64,000 bases of DNA, taken from contig OZ025269.1 in NCBI GenBank assembly GCA_964019165.1, positions 12,366,308-12,430,307 on the forward strand, written 5' to 3'. This DNA comes from Mastigias papua (taxonomy: Eukaryota > Cnidaria > Scyphozoa > Rhizostomeae > Mastigiidae). The first letter of the stretch is position 1. Each line of letters starts with the position of its first letter. Below the pieces are notes generated by a model, which saw only the letters and a program-made list of their open reading frames with translations, had not been told where the DNA came from and did no database searches. Both the position numbers and the translations under genes were made by a program. Shown here in pieces: positions 26,301 to 37,597 of the stretch.

Positions 26301-28910
26301 TTTGACTTTAATTTCCTTATTCAATAGAATTAGTTCATATTTCGCTATGCAGAAAAGGGCACATCATTTTTTCCGGCATATCCTTACTAAATACCCTAGA
26401 TATGAAGATGAAACTCACAAATCATTAGAATCTCAATTAACCCATATGGTGTTAGATCAACGCGAGTGGTCAATGAAGGAATATTTTTGAGGCGGAAAAG
26501 TTAGTGGTTTGGCTGGTAGTGTTTAAGTTACTTTTCAATCTGTCATCTATCGATTTCTCTCTGAGTTCATTGTATGGGAAAAATTTCAGTAGGGAATGTG
26601 TTTTGAGTCACTGCAACTAGAATTTAAATACAGGAATGAAGTTTCAAAATTTAACTCAATTTTACGGTTGGTATGATTTATAGTTACAAACTAATTCAAA
26701 CAAGTGTGTGTCAGTAGCTTTTTTTGACGATAAAGCAGTTTGTTTTGTTTGCTAACATCTTTGACTGCTATTTTTTGAATGGAATTGTATAGGCATATAC
26801 GATCAGTGTTCATAAGTTAGTATTTCTGTTTGCAGGAGACATTCTGATGACGGACTGTGTGAGGAGTGCAAGAGAAGGAGAAGGCGCCTGTCCGTACATG
26901 CTGGTGATCAGGATATCGAGTTAGACTACTGTTCTCCTTGCTCTGAGAAACTTGATCAATCATGCAAAGGCTGTTCACAGAAAGCAAAGAATTTTTGGTT
27001 GGCTTATCTTGGAAACGAGCGCGGCTGGTGGTGGTCAGTTGATTTTACTAGGAGGGTGATTTTGGTAGCTCTATATGTTTTCATACAGGATTGGGAGCTG
27101 AAGCAGGTTGGCTATGTATTTTTAACTCATATTAGGCAATTTGACTTGTATGGTACGGTATAATTCGATATCGATAACGATTTAATGTGTAGATGTTATT
27201 TCCGATTCCGATTACTTTCGTTGGTTTGTGTGCATAACAGAGCCATGTATACAGCTGAAGTGAATTGAGGGAAGGGAAACATACTTCCAACCATTTCATC
27301 ACTTGCAACAAGTAAAACGAAACCAGGGATTCATATAAGTTGATATGTAATAGCTAGCTGGGGAGTAGTTTAATCTAGCTTTTGTGGAGGTCTCCTTGTC
27401 TGAAGTATTTGTATGCTCTTTTCGCTTTCCAATGTCCCTGTGTGGGCACCAGGAGCTTCTAGGACAAATCAAACTATTCTCGATGTCGACATTTGATAGA
27501 TGGTTTTGTATAATTTTAGTATTATTGGCTGCGAATAGGTTCTGTTACTGCAGTTTGATTCTATCATTCGTCGTTTATCTCAATAGTTCGCACAATGTGA
27601 ATCCTACAATAGTCACCTAAAGTCCTAGGACACTTTGTACTTTTTGTATTCTATAATCAACTGTCATCCCCATCTCCCCCTGAAACAATGTTGGTTGTTT
27701 TGAGGAGTACATGTGATAATTGGAATGTTTCGCGTGCATGCCAACTGCAAGTGTCCCATAAACGAACCAACATTGTTTTAGGGGGAAGGGAGTGCATGTT
27801 TTGTAGCAACTGTGACAATATGTAGAAGAAAGAGGTTTTTTTATCAGCTTTTCTCAGTGTCCCAAGGATTTTTGGCGACTATCGTCCATTTCAATAAAAA
27901 TTCAAAAGTTAACATTGTTGCCTCTACACCCGAACTATTGCTTTTAGTTCATAATGAATCACTCCTCTAAATAATATTTACCATGGAATATTTGAAACTT
28001 GAATTCTCGAGAAATATTCCAGCCTCTTAGAAGTGTCTTATGTGGTGAAAATTCACTTCTTATGTTACATTATTGAAAAATGCTGTTTTATCATGGAATA
28101 ATCAGAAGTCATCTAAATGCTTTTTTCAACTTCATGGATTCTAATGTTAAACTCCAATTACCGTTTTCGCTTAGATTAGCCCCTGGTGAGAAACTTTACA
28201 GCTACCTGCACCCTCTCCTGTAGTTGGTAGAAAGAGGATGAACCCTTTCTAACCACGAAAATTAGCCCGGGTTTGACTCATGTTACAGTAACCCTAGTAA
28301 GTTTTTGGAACGTAAACGCAACTAACTAGGGCTCGGTCTGGGCTAACGTAACCCACCCACCTCTTGGAGAAATGCAAACTTTTGGAGAAATTTTCGTATC
28401 CATTCCAATTTGTGGAAATACTTATTGTTTTATAACCTAAAGCATAGGTTTATTTGTATCATTATCTGTAACTCATCTTCATATCACAGGACTAATTTTA
28501 TACAGTAGTTGGTATATAGTGCAATCCAAATAATGTTAGGTTTTGTACGGCGTGTTATCAATCTTATTCTTGGTAGCGCTTGGTTTTGTTGCGTGACATT
28601 AGGGTCTAATTTTTTATTGTTTTTTCAGACATGCATCACCATTGCCTGCTCATGCATATTTGCTCTACATTGCATTGCTTGGCCGTATAATGAGGTGAAT
28701 CGGTGGGCGAACGAAATCGAGGCAGTATACTTATTTGCACTTATGATGCTTGCTAATGTGCAGTCAATCGAAAGCGACAACATAAGACATACTGTGTCCA
28801 TTCTAGTTCTTTTGCTCACATATGTCTTTGGTGTTTTGTTCTTTTTTGTCAAGGCGGTCAGATTTTTCAGACAGTTTATTCAGAAGAAACGAAACACGGA
28901 TTCCACATGA
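15676..28910 (+). CDS. Gene copy 2 (complete): signal peptide, beta-helix ectodomain, Cys-rich module, about nine membrane segments
   Basis: Join 15676..17301, 19680..19937, 22690..23054, 24008..24696, 25908..26115, 26836..27106, 28629..28910; 1233 codons including stop. Residues 1-27 form a signal peptide. Residues 28-628 hold many short beta rungs with NN, GGGL and NCxFxNN patterns, typical of right-handed parallel beta-helices (pectin-lyase fold), with many N-glycosylation sites. Residues 629-750 are a beta-rich linker starting PGE and containing SAIDQLGN, then CYPGF. Residues 751-832 are Cys-rich (GYWGG, CPRGYC, LCGRCKDG, CINC). Predicted membrane segments lie near 836-856, 864-880, 925-943, 951-973, 1000-1024, 1118-1134, 1140-1157, 1169-1186 and 1193-1213, with three CxxC pairs between the fifth and sixth. 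Every junction is GT-AG. Expected at the plasma membrane, ectodomain outside. Function not established; adhesion, recognition or channel roles are inference. Confidence 0.88.
18119..18930. repeat. Degraded copy of the foldback repeat family
   Basis: The right half (about 18604-18930: TCGTCCTTTCATTTAAGTG ... CGACGTTTCATGCTCTGATG ... AAGCGG-type end) aligns with the right arm at 36030-36330. The left end (about 18120-18215) is an inverted counterpart containing AAAAAGCGGC and CTGAAAACTTTTCGTCTCAC. The inner part of the left arm has been replaced or has decayed. Confidence 0.65.
19089..19284. repeat. About 196-bp inverted-repeat element (MITE-like)
   Basis: Imperfect inverted arms of about 65 bases. 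The left arm has CATAGCTGCCAAATGCTTGA and AGGTCTATTTTCTCCCA. The right arm is the complement, TGGGAGAAAATAGACCT and CATTTTGCGGCTATG. No coding capacity. Target duplication uncertain. Confidence 0.6.
19680..19937 (+). CDS. Copy 2 exon B (last beta-helix rungs)
   Basis: Acceptor TTTTTCTAG, donor TTGCAG|GTAAGC, phase 0 on both sides, 86 codons. It encodes VEFTNNSASLRGAALFLNSL, a typical rung, then a Trp-containing insertion and further short strands ending in the IEGPKVDIATDTYDYIV motif conserved in copies 3 and 4. Confidence 0.9.
19938..22689. other. intron B-C of copy 2
   Basis: Phase 0, 2752 bp. It holds a roughly 1-kb inverted repeat (about 21576-22607). The rest shows no recognisable gene. 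A run of ten Gs sits near 21907. Confidence 0.7.
21576..22607. repeat. Inverted repeat with about 120-bp arms and 0.8-kb spacer
   Basis: The left arm (about 21576-21696) contains CCATTCCAGCCAATTAGAG and CAACAAATGCCCT. The right arm (about 22480-22607) contains the complements AGGGCATTTGTTG and TTAATTGGCTGGAATGG. Similarity is roughly 85 percent by eye. The spacer contains no recognised ORF. It could be a non-autonomous DNA transposon, or two copies of one element in opposite orientation. Confidence 0.6.
22690..23054 (+). CDS. Copy 2 exon C (beta-rich linker)
   Basis: Acceptor TTATCCTAG, donor GAAAG|GTAGGT, leaving phase 2. It encodes PGE followed by LNISAIDQLGNSVYSVPVV, a pattern of alternating strands resembling an Ig-like fold, and ends with CYPGFLFDGNTCVC. 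Two residues shorter than in copies 3 and 4. Confidence 0.9.
23055..24007. other. intron C-D of copy 2
   Basis: Phase 2, 953 bp. A segment at about 23280-23390 (TACAGTAATTTCTC, AAGCTCCCCCC) resembles the short CCGTAAAT/AAGCCCC repeat family. No gene is seen. Confidence 0.65.
24008..24696 (+). CDS. Copy 2 exon D (Cys-rich module and first four membrane segments)
   Basis: Acceptor TTTTGCAG, donor TTGGAG|GTATG, phase 1. It encodes RCSKGRYLYLKDGYWGG, CPRGYCKC, CIPGRV and LCGRCKDGLALSL, and then CINC immediately before the first membrane helix. The loop FNPNIPTDLRGILFYVQVMP between helices one and two is the most conserved stretch among the copies. The exon ends at YKYLVETSFAIIHCVDVG. Confidence 0.92.
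24697..25907. other. intron D-E of copy 2
   Basis: Phase 1, 1211 bp. The 3' two thirds (from about 25110) are homologous to the equivalent intron of copy 1. It lacks the LINE found there. No gene is seen. Confidence 0.75.
25908..26115 (+). CDS. Copy 2 exon E
   Basis: Acceptor TTTTGCACAG, donor TTGAG|GTATAG, 208 bases. It carries the fifth membrane segment, with a few substitutions relative to copy 1 (for example LAFFIVS for LVFFVVS). Confidence 0.9.
26116..26835. other. intron E-F of copy 2
   Basis: Phase 2, 720 bp. It aligns with the copy 1 intron throughout; the last 168 bases are identical by eye. Confidence 0.75.
26836..27106 (+). CDS. Copy 2 exon F (CxxC loop and sixth membrane segment)
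   Basis: Acceptor TCTGTTTGCAG, donor AAGCAG|GTTGG. The Cys pairs fall at residues 1057/1060, 1081/1084 and 1092/1095. Identical by eye to copy 1 exon F. Confidence 0.92.
27107..28628. other. intron F-G of copy 2
   Basis: Phase 0, 1522 bp. It is similar to the copy 1 intron at both ends but has diverged between. No gene is seen. The frame that enters exon G is open back to an ATG at 28509, but the acceptor TTTTTTCAG and conservation show that G starts at 28629. Confidence 0.7.
28629..28910 (+). CDS. Copy 2 exon G (C-terminal exon)
   Basis: 94 codons including TGA. Three hydrophobic segments and a basic tail ending QKKRNTDST; only a handful of base changes from copy 1. Confidence 0.92.
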   Translation, partial: TCITIACSCIFALHCIAWPYNEVNRWANEIEAVYLFALMMLANVQSIESDNIRHTVSILVLLLTYVFGVLFFFVKAVRFFRQFIQKKRNTDST

Positions 28911-29560
28911 AGAGAAGCGATGACATTGATCTTAAAATCTTCCTAGATAATGCCTAGATCATATGGTTTCGCAACAACGAAACTAAGATATATTTAGATG
29001 GCAGATGCATTGTGGGAAGCATTTTGATGGATTGCGTTGTAACTGGATTCGTGCAATTGTTTTGTGTGTTTTTTTCAGGGAAACAGGTATGTTTAAGATT
29101 ATTTGATGTAGCTACGGTGTGTAGTTGAATGGAGAGGGTTTTCCATGTAAACCCTGCGACATATTTGGGTTGTAGCATTATAAGAGTCTTCACAGCGGGC
29201 CATGCGTAAACCTAGCAGCTGGAGTATGTGTTCCATAACATCCATTTTGCCACTAAGCTGTACAATATAATCAAAATGAATTTGTGACTTGCATGCAGGG
29301 TGCTCATGTTATGTGTTTGCATATTGTTAGAAGGAGATTTTAAGACTAGAGGCTCCACTCCTAGTGTATTCACTACTTCGTGCCGCAATTTCTGCATTAA
29401 ACTCAGTTTTCTAAAACAGTTATACAGCCCCCTCATAACTTTGGATAGTGTCCAAAATAAATCATGTTGCTAAAAAGCAAAATAGTTAAGAAGCCCCCAG
29501 CAGGATCAGTGCAAAGTGCACTTTTTTTCAGTCTCGATAGACCTGAAGGCAGAGATTTAG
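28911..29560. other. 3' flank of copy 2
   Basis: No gene is seen. It is homologous by blocks to 4100-4970 downstream of copy 1 (for example 29140-29200). An AATAAA near 29456 is a possible but unproven polyadenylation signal. Confidence 0.5.
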
Positions 29561-29920
29561 GGCCTGTTTATCTGAGCCAAATTATGCCACCTTCCAGCCC
29601 ATGGGCTAGAGTGTGAAATCAAGCGGTCCCATGCAAACGCTTGTATTTTCCATTTTGTTTTTATATGAGAAGCAATTCATCCATGTCAAGTGAGATCCTG
29701 TTCTCAGCCTGCGGGATCCCAGGTCAGCCAGATGAATTTCCCCCATATAAACATTCAGCAGGAAGGAAGGTTGGATTAAATTAGCACTTGTGTGAAGGCC
29801 AGCTTTGTTTCTCACAAAGCAATAGCGGTATTATGACGATTGTAGTCGTAAGGACAGCTAGAGGTGGGACAAAGACGCATCCGTGAGCTGGAAGGTGGAA
29901 TGAAATTTGCACGTAAATTC
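29561..29920. repeat. 360-bp inverted-repeat element (MITE-like)
   Basis: The left terminus, with CCACCTTCCAGCCCATGGGC, and the right terminus, with GCTGGAAGGTGGAATG, are inverted. Homology continues outward through AAATTATG/GAAATTTGC and GTTTATC/ACGTAAATT. It contains a GCGGTCCCATGCAAACGC string like the GTTTACA motifs of the 744-bp element. No coding capacity. Confidence 0.55.
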
Positions 29921-30007
29921 ATTTTGATTTTATCTCACTTCGCTGCCAATAACACGAAAGGTGGGGTAGCTTTACTCTTATTAGTAGGCTCTTAATGTGC
30001 ACAGGCC

Positions 30008-30319
30008 TCTAAAGCCAGGTTCTCATATGTTTTAAAAATCGTAAATATCAGGGATTTTTCAGATCCCCAATTCTTAACGAGAGCGTGCAAAATTTGCAGC
30101 CTTGTCGTTCCTTCACGCCCCTAGTTCCACGTCATAACAATCGTAAGAAGTGGAAGCGCTTCAATTTTCTGATGCATCCCTGAAAATTACTCATCGACTG
30201 GGAACTTACGAAATATGTGAACTGGTCCATCGCAATGACCATTATTGTCATAAGAATCGGGAATCGGAAAACTCTCCGATCCTTATGATTCTTAGGACAT
30301 ATGAAAACAAGGCTTTAAG
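30008..30319. repeat. 312-bp inverted-repeat element (MITE-like) with about 65-bp termini
   Basis: The left terminus (CTAAAGCCAGG ... CATATGTTTTAAAAATC ... CCCCAATTCTTA) matches the reverse complement of the right terminus (TTAAAGCCTTG ... CATATGTCCTAAGAATC ... CCCGATTCTTA) at about three of four positions. The small open frame at 30150-30386 runs through it and is not a gene. Confidence 0.65.
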
Positions 30320-31544
30320 ACGACATTTCAGAAGAAATCATGACCCAGAAAGAGATACTTCATGCTTGTTTAAAGATGATGATTGATAAAATGATGATAT
30401 ATATAAAATATATATAAAGATGTTGTCGATGAAGAATCCTGATCTATGCACATTTGCATAAGCGAGTCGACCACTGAAAATTTTTACTACTTTTAAAGGT
30501 TATTAAGCCCCCTCTCATTTAAAGCCACCCCAACATTCCCCCTCTATAATGTGCCTGAGGCCCGTTAGCTTCGCGAAGGCTCAATAGAGAATTTACGGTA
30601 CACTGAAAAGTTTTTTTAGCGATAAAACCTACGAGCTAGTACTATTTAATGAATGAGATCAGGAAAGAAAGTACGTATAACTAAAGGAGTAAGAGATCAA
30701 TCGTTTTACCCACAGCACATGGATCGTTACAGGTTGTTGGAAGACTTAGATGCAAACGACTTTAAAACTAGTTTCTCTTTAACTTTTAGTATAAGAAAAA
30801 CAGAATTAACTGCATATTTTAAATTAGATAAACATTGCACATTTTACTTATGCATATATTGATATTTAATGCATTGAATTTCTGAACTTAGAAATTTTCA
30901 TCACTGTATGTGTAATAGTACTTTATTTCACTATACGTATGATATAATTGGCTTTAATAAAAAGCTGTGGTGCATCATACTTGTTATGTAGATGGGTGGA
31001 AAATTGTTCCGTCATTCTGGGAATGTAGCCTCTGTTTCAATGTTCTCTCGAAAAGTGTCTAATGGATCTATTACTGAATTTTTCTGTAGATAAATTGATA
31101 TGCTGGTAATTTTCAGATTAAGAGAGTAAAGAATGTTTCTCTTTGAGTTAACTTGAATTATGTCACTAAAGCTCCCTACATATTTTATTTGCATTCATTA
31201 TATTTTCCTGTGAACCTTATTTAAAAATTTCTAACCAGAAGAATGTCTGGTCACTACATTCCCAGTTTACGATACTTTTACCATCTCTGGTTGCTACGTG
31301 CAAGACAAGCCGAAAGAGATATGATGTAATTGTTGATAGTGCATTTTATTACCAGTCGCAGGACTTTCAAGTATCAAATTTTTGCAGTGATATACTAGCA
31401 ATAACTCAAATTCTGTTAGCATTTTGATATAACGAGCATGTATTTTCAACACATTTGCGTTATCTTACTCTCAATTCATTGTCTTATATTCTATAAAACG
31501 ACGAAGCTTTGGAAATGAGGAATAAACATATGCATAAACACAAA
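30320..31544. other. intergenic DNA without recognisable gene
   Basis: At 30490-30605 there is a segment with AAGCCCCCTCTC and a terminal GAATTTACGGTA, a member of the short repeat family also seen near 53300. Otherwise nothing is identified. Confidence 0.4.
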
Positions 31545-32090
<546 letters not shown>

Positions 32091-32220
32091 AAGCCTGGTT
32101 TCAACAAGATCGCCAACTGTCGGTACCTGTCGCTCAGTTAAAACTTTTTCTTATTCGGCGACAGGTAGCGACAGGCAGCGACAGGTAGTTACAGTTGGTG
32201 ACCTTATGGAAACCAGACTT
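32091..32220. repeat. 130-bp inverted-repeat element (MITE-like)
   Basis: The termini AAGCCTGGTTTC and GAAACCAGACTT are inverted with one mismatch. The arms continue as CGCCAACTGTCGGTACCTGTCGC against GCGACAGGTAGTTACAGTTGG. Three GCGACAGG units are tandem in the right half. Flanking duplication uncertain. Confidence 0.7.
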
Positions 32221-32872
32221 AATGAAGACTCTTGGTTGAAGTGTCCGCAATTTGGCTTCATTTGCTTTCTTCTCTCCATATGTTTGAATTTGTAAAGTAT
32301 CTTCTACTGAAGGACTAATAGGAAGCTCAATTCATTTTTATCATTGCTGATGTAGAGTTGGAATGAGACAGTGTGTTTTGGGGCCAATATACAACTATTT
32401 AGATTTTGCTGATTATGACTTTAAGACTGAAAACTTTCTCGAAAACTCTTGTTGTGCAATACAAATGGTGACTAGAAAGCAAAAGTGATCACTATTAAAG
32501 CAGCTTTGGAACTAGGAACTAGCAGAAGATCTTGCATCTATAGAAATGGTACCGACAAATATCAATCGGCTTTTACCATGGATTTTTTGCTTGCTATTAA
32601 GACCTACGACAACCAAATGTTTACTCTAAACTCGCGTGAAGATCCATGATAATCTCATAAGCCTAGAACATGGCGGATATCTTGCAATCGTAGTATAGGT
32701 ACAGTTTATTAACAGGTTTTATTACAGAAGAATCCTTATTTGATAAGCAGTCTTTTCCATATATTTATATAATTTCAGTTTTTGAGGACGGTAGCCCATT
32801 TACAGAGTAGATACAAGCAAAACTCTAGAATAAGATATAAAACTACAATTAACAATTAAAAAATAAATACAA
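32221..32872. other. stretch without recognisable content
   Basis: No coding signature, repeat or RNA gene was recognised. The distal part may be 3' untranslated sequence of the adjacent minus-strand LINE. Confidence 0.3.
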
Positions 32873-33860
32873 TCATAAAAATTGCAATAATACATTATAA
32901 GAAATATGAAAATCATAAAAAATTAACACACTAGCAAAATATCCACATGAGAAAATTAACAGCAGAGTTTTAATTTGTACCAGTGATGCGGTCTGCTTGG
33001 CCTCGGCTGGCAGGTTATTCCAAGCTTCAGCATTTTTGTATAACCTTTCCTTTTTTCTTAGGAATTTTAACATTGAAAGATGTATCCCTACGGATTTGAG
33101 ATGTATTATTTGTGTATTTTTAGCAAAGAGGTTAGAAAGGTAACTTTGAGCGAGACAATTAATAGACTTAACTACCATAGAGTTTTTATTAGAATCTATG
33201 ATCTTTTCAACGGAATTATATCCAAGTTTAACTAATGGTTTGCATGAGGTATCAAGCTTTCCACTTGTTATTATTCGGACTGGTCTCTGTTCTTCAATTT
33301 TTGTACCATATCAATTTCAGTCTGACCACAGTATCCTCGCACCAAAGAATAGTATAGTGAATGGGGCTCTGAAATACTGGTGTATAAACTCCTTAAAGCT
33401 GTTGCAAAATGCTACCTCCATATTCTGAGCATTGTTGTAGAGCGCGATATTTGTTTGCAAATTACGTCAATACATTTGTCCGCGTAAGCTGTTAATCTAT
33501 TTGAACACAGAGGAACTTATTGTCATGAAGCATCTGGGACCTGATTTCTTTTCTATTAGATCTAGTTACCCTATACATTATGGCATTTTCTATCGGAAGC
33601 TATTCCATAGCCGTAGTTTTCTTGACATTAAGGGACAGCTTATGTCCCATCAGTCAATCATCAAGGAAAGCTAAATTTAATTTTAGAAACCTTTCAACTG
33701 ATACAAGTTCTTAGGTCGAAATAAAAGACTAGAATCATCAGCACACGTGGTAACTGAGCATTGGTTTATTACTCGCAGAAGATCATTTATGTCGCAAATG
33801 ATGATCTATGTATACGAGAAATAGGAGAGGTCTAATACAGGAGCCTTGTGACACTCCTAT
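32873..33860 (-). mobile_element. Decayed LINE reverse transcriptase fragment, minus strand
   Basis: On the minus strand GVSQGSCIRPLLFLVYI (33860-33810) is the conserved RT block before the catalytic box, which appears as CADDSSLLF near 33740. Downstream are KPLVKLGYNS and a C-terminal region (33178-32900) with YLSNLFAKNTQ, FLRKKERLYKNAEAWNNLP and SLVQIKTLL, typical of the end of jockey/CR1-like ORF2. Several frameshifts and stops break it. Confidence 0.75.
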
Positions 33861-35713
33861 ATTTGTTAGGCTCACTTTTGAATCTGGGCCATTTACTATG
33901 CAAAACTACTTTCTGTCGGAAATATTTGACTTTGAAGTCTCTTCAAGTGGATGGAAATCATTTATGATATCAAAGTTTCCCTCCTTACTTACAAGATCTA
34001 CTAGATTTACAACAATACTTTAAGGGATATTTTGATAAGAAAGAAAGCTTTCGGCTAGCTGAGAGAATACGAAATACAGTTATATGCACAAAACATGAGC
34101 TATTCAAGAAGCAAACTACACTCGTGGACAGATAAGCATCAGATGACAATGATAGAGAGAATGCAAAACGCTGAAACAGTCTATAATATATTAGAAGTAC
34201 TCTGTCGTAAGCTATAGAATGTTAGCTACTTTTCGTATGATAGTACAATTCTGCAGTACTAACAGACTATTCGCATAGTTATGACGCTGTTAATTCCTAT
34301 GTCAGGGATAGAATGAGACGCTAGGAGGATAGTTGCTGTGTTTCAAGCAGCATTATATAATCCTTTGCAAAACAGGTCATTGGATGTTTTTGTTCGCTTC
34401 TCCTTCCCACAAAAGTGATAATTTAACAAGTTAGCCAAAGTTGCAGTCAAACGATAGCATTGATCGGACTGGTGTGAATCCGATTAAATGTGTGATATGC
34501 TGCATCTCAGTAATCGGTATGTACCTAGTTATGGAGACCCAGTAATGTCTTATATTTTGCACAAAGGTACTTTTCAAACAGTACTTAGGCCACTTTTTAG
34601 CAGCAAATGAATAATGGAGGCAATAATAGGGAGAGGTTGTTGGAGAGGAATGGAAATAGCCAGCTTAGCCCGAGACACTGACGTTCCCGAATACGTTCGA
34701 ATCGCTGTGTACACCATTCTCGGCTTCAATTATCATCTCTGAAATTTGCGATGAAGTAAGAAAAGGTAAAATCATGACTAAGTTTCCAACCTCGTTTCTC
34801 TTTCAACGGCCTACTGTGATGCAGTACTTCTACTTTCAGTTTCCTTTTATATGACTGGAGTGCATGTCATAGTGCCCCTGAACTTTCGTCTCCTCGAAAC
34901 TTTGCCAAGATCTTATACTCTTATTGTCTGAAAAGTCCCTGTGTAAACTTGATAAAATTCTGATAAAAATAGGATTTTTATTTAAAGTTGGCGTGCAATT
35001 GAAGCTACGCGGCTAGTTAATCAACCCCAACTAGAGGAATAAAATCAGTATAAGTAGTATAACACGAAGATTGAAAACTGCATCAAAAGCATCCGGAAGA
35101 TCTAAATTCAAAATATCTATTTTACATAACCTACAGCTGCAATCAAAATTTATTTGTAGTATCGCATTCTTACAGATATTAAGTGTTGGAAACTCTTCCA
35201 TTACGTTAGGAGGCCTTTGAAATAATTATCGGCTCGTCACTCATATTTTCAGTGTCAAACATAAGGTTTACCTATCTAATGTAGCTCCTGAGCATTGGCA
35301 TGCTCTTTTAGACAGTCTTCGTTATATCATAAAGTAGGAGAGGTAGTGGTAACAATACAATACGCCAAAAGATATGAACATTACAGTGTTACACAGGACA
35401 TGACGAGTTTCTAGTTGCTAGATGCATGGCCACAGTATACACATAAGTACTTTTTTCATTTGCTTATGATATGGTTTTGCTGGATTGGCTCAAATTGTCT
35501 ACACAACTCATTGGTCAGTAGCACCTAGTACATTGTTTTATCCTTTGTTTATGCAATCGTTTAACAAACTGAGTTTGCTTTAATAAGGTTTGCACACTGC
35601 ACTTATCGTGCTTTACACAAACCAGTAATGTTTAACTTTCAACCATCCATTTCTTCTCCAATTACGGTGCATTTAGCATTCACTCACATTGAAATTTAAT
35701 CCTTTCTCAAAAC
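33861..35713. other. intergenic DNA without recognisable gene
   Basis: About 1.85 kb in which I see no coding signature, repeat array or RNA gene. The first 150 bases may be upstream parts of the LINE fragment. Confidence 0.35.
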
Positions 35714-36380
35714 CATTCTAAATAAACTTTAATACAGCACGAAAAAGCGGGAACATTCTTTTTAGCATGCTGAAAACTTTTTTCGTCCCACACTCGTCAG
35801 AGTATGAAACGTCGGATACCGACCAACAGGTGAACTGAAATATATAGCCAGATGCGGTTGTACGTGATATGATGAATAATGTGTCTATTTGGCCCCATGA
35901 TTGGCCAATTAGCACCTATTTACGATTGTTTATTTGAAGAGTCCAAGTGAGAAAATGAACTCTTTTCGTTTACACAAGACTGGATTTTGAGTCTTAATGT
36001 AAACTGAGTCTAAAACCTATATCAGCAAGATCGTCCTTTCATTTAAGTGTTTTGGACTCAGTTTACATTAAGACTCAAAACCCAGTCTTGTGTAAACGAA
36101 AAGAGTTCATTTTCTCACTTGGACTCTTCAAATAAACAATGGTAGAAAGTGCTAATTGGACAATCATAGGGCTAAATACACGCTTTATTCATCATATCAC
36201 GTGTAACCGCATCTGGCTATATATTTCAGCTCACCTGTTGGTCGTTATCCGACGTGTCATACTCTGACGAGTGTCGGACGAGAAAAACTTTTCAGTATGC
36301 TAAAAGAATGTTCTCGCTTTTTCTTGCTGCAGTGAAGTTCTATAGCACCAAAAGGCTTTTCATTCTAAATAAACTTTAAT
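35714..36380. repeat. Foldback (palindromic) element, about 600 bp, bounded by a 20-bp direct repeat
   Basis: The left arm (about 35734-36017) is the inverted complement of the right arm (about 36048-36338) at roughly 90 percent by eye, with a spacer of about 30 bases. The left arm contains AAAAAGCGGGAACATTC, CGTCGGATACC and GAGTCTTAATGTAAACTGAG; the right arm contains their complements. The identical 20-mer CATTCTAAATAAACTTTAAT occurs at 35714-35733 and 36361-36380, just outside. A second degraded copy is in intron A-B of copy 2. No ORF. Confidence 0.8.

Positions 36381-37597
<1,217 letters not shown>

Noticed and set aside
28509..28628. ATG at 28509 in frame with exon G, suggesting a separate small protein
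   Set aside because: The upstream part is intron: there is a strong acceptor at 28628 and conservation with copies 1 and 3 begins exactly there.
30150..30386. 78-residue open frame
   Set aside because: It runs across the right terminus of an inverted-repeat element and resembles no protein.
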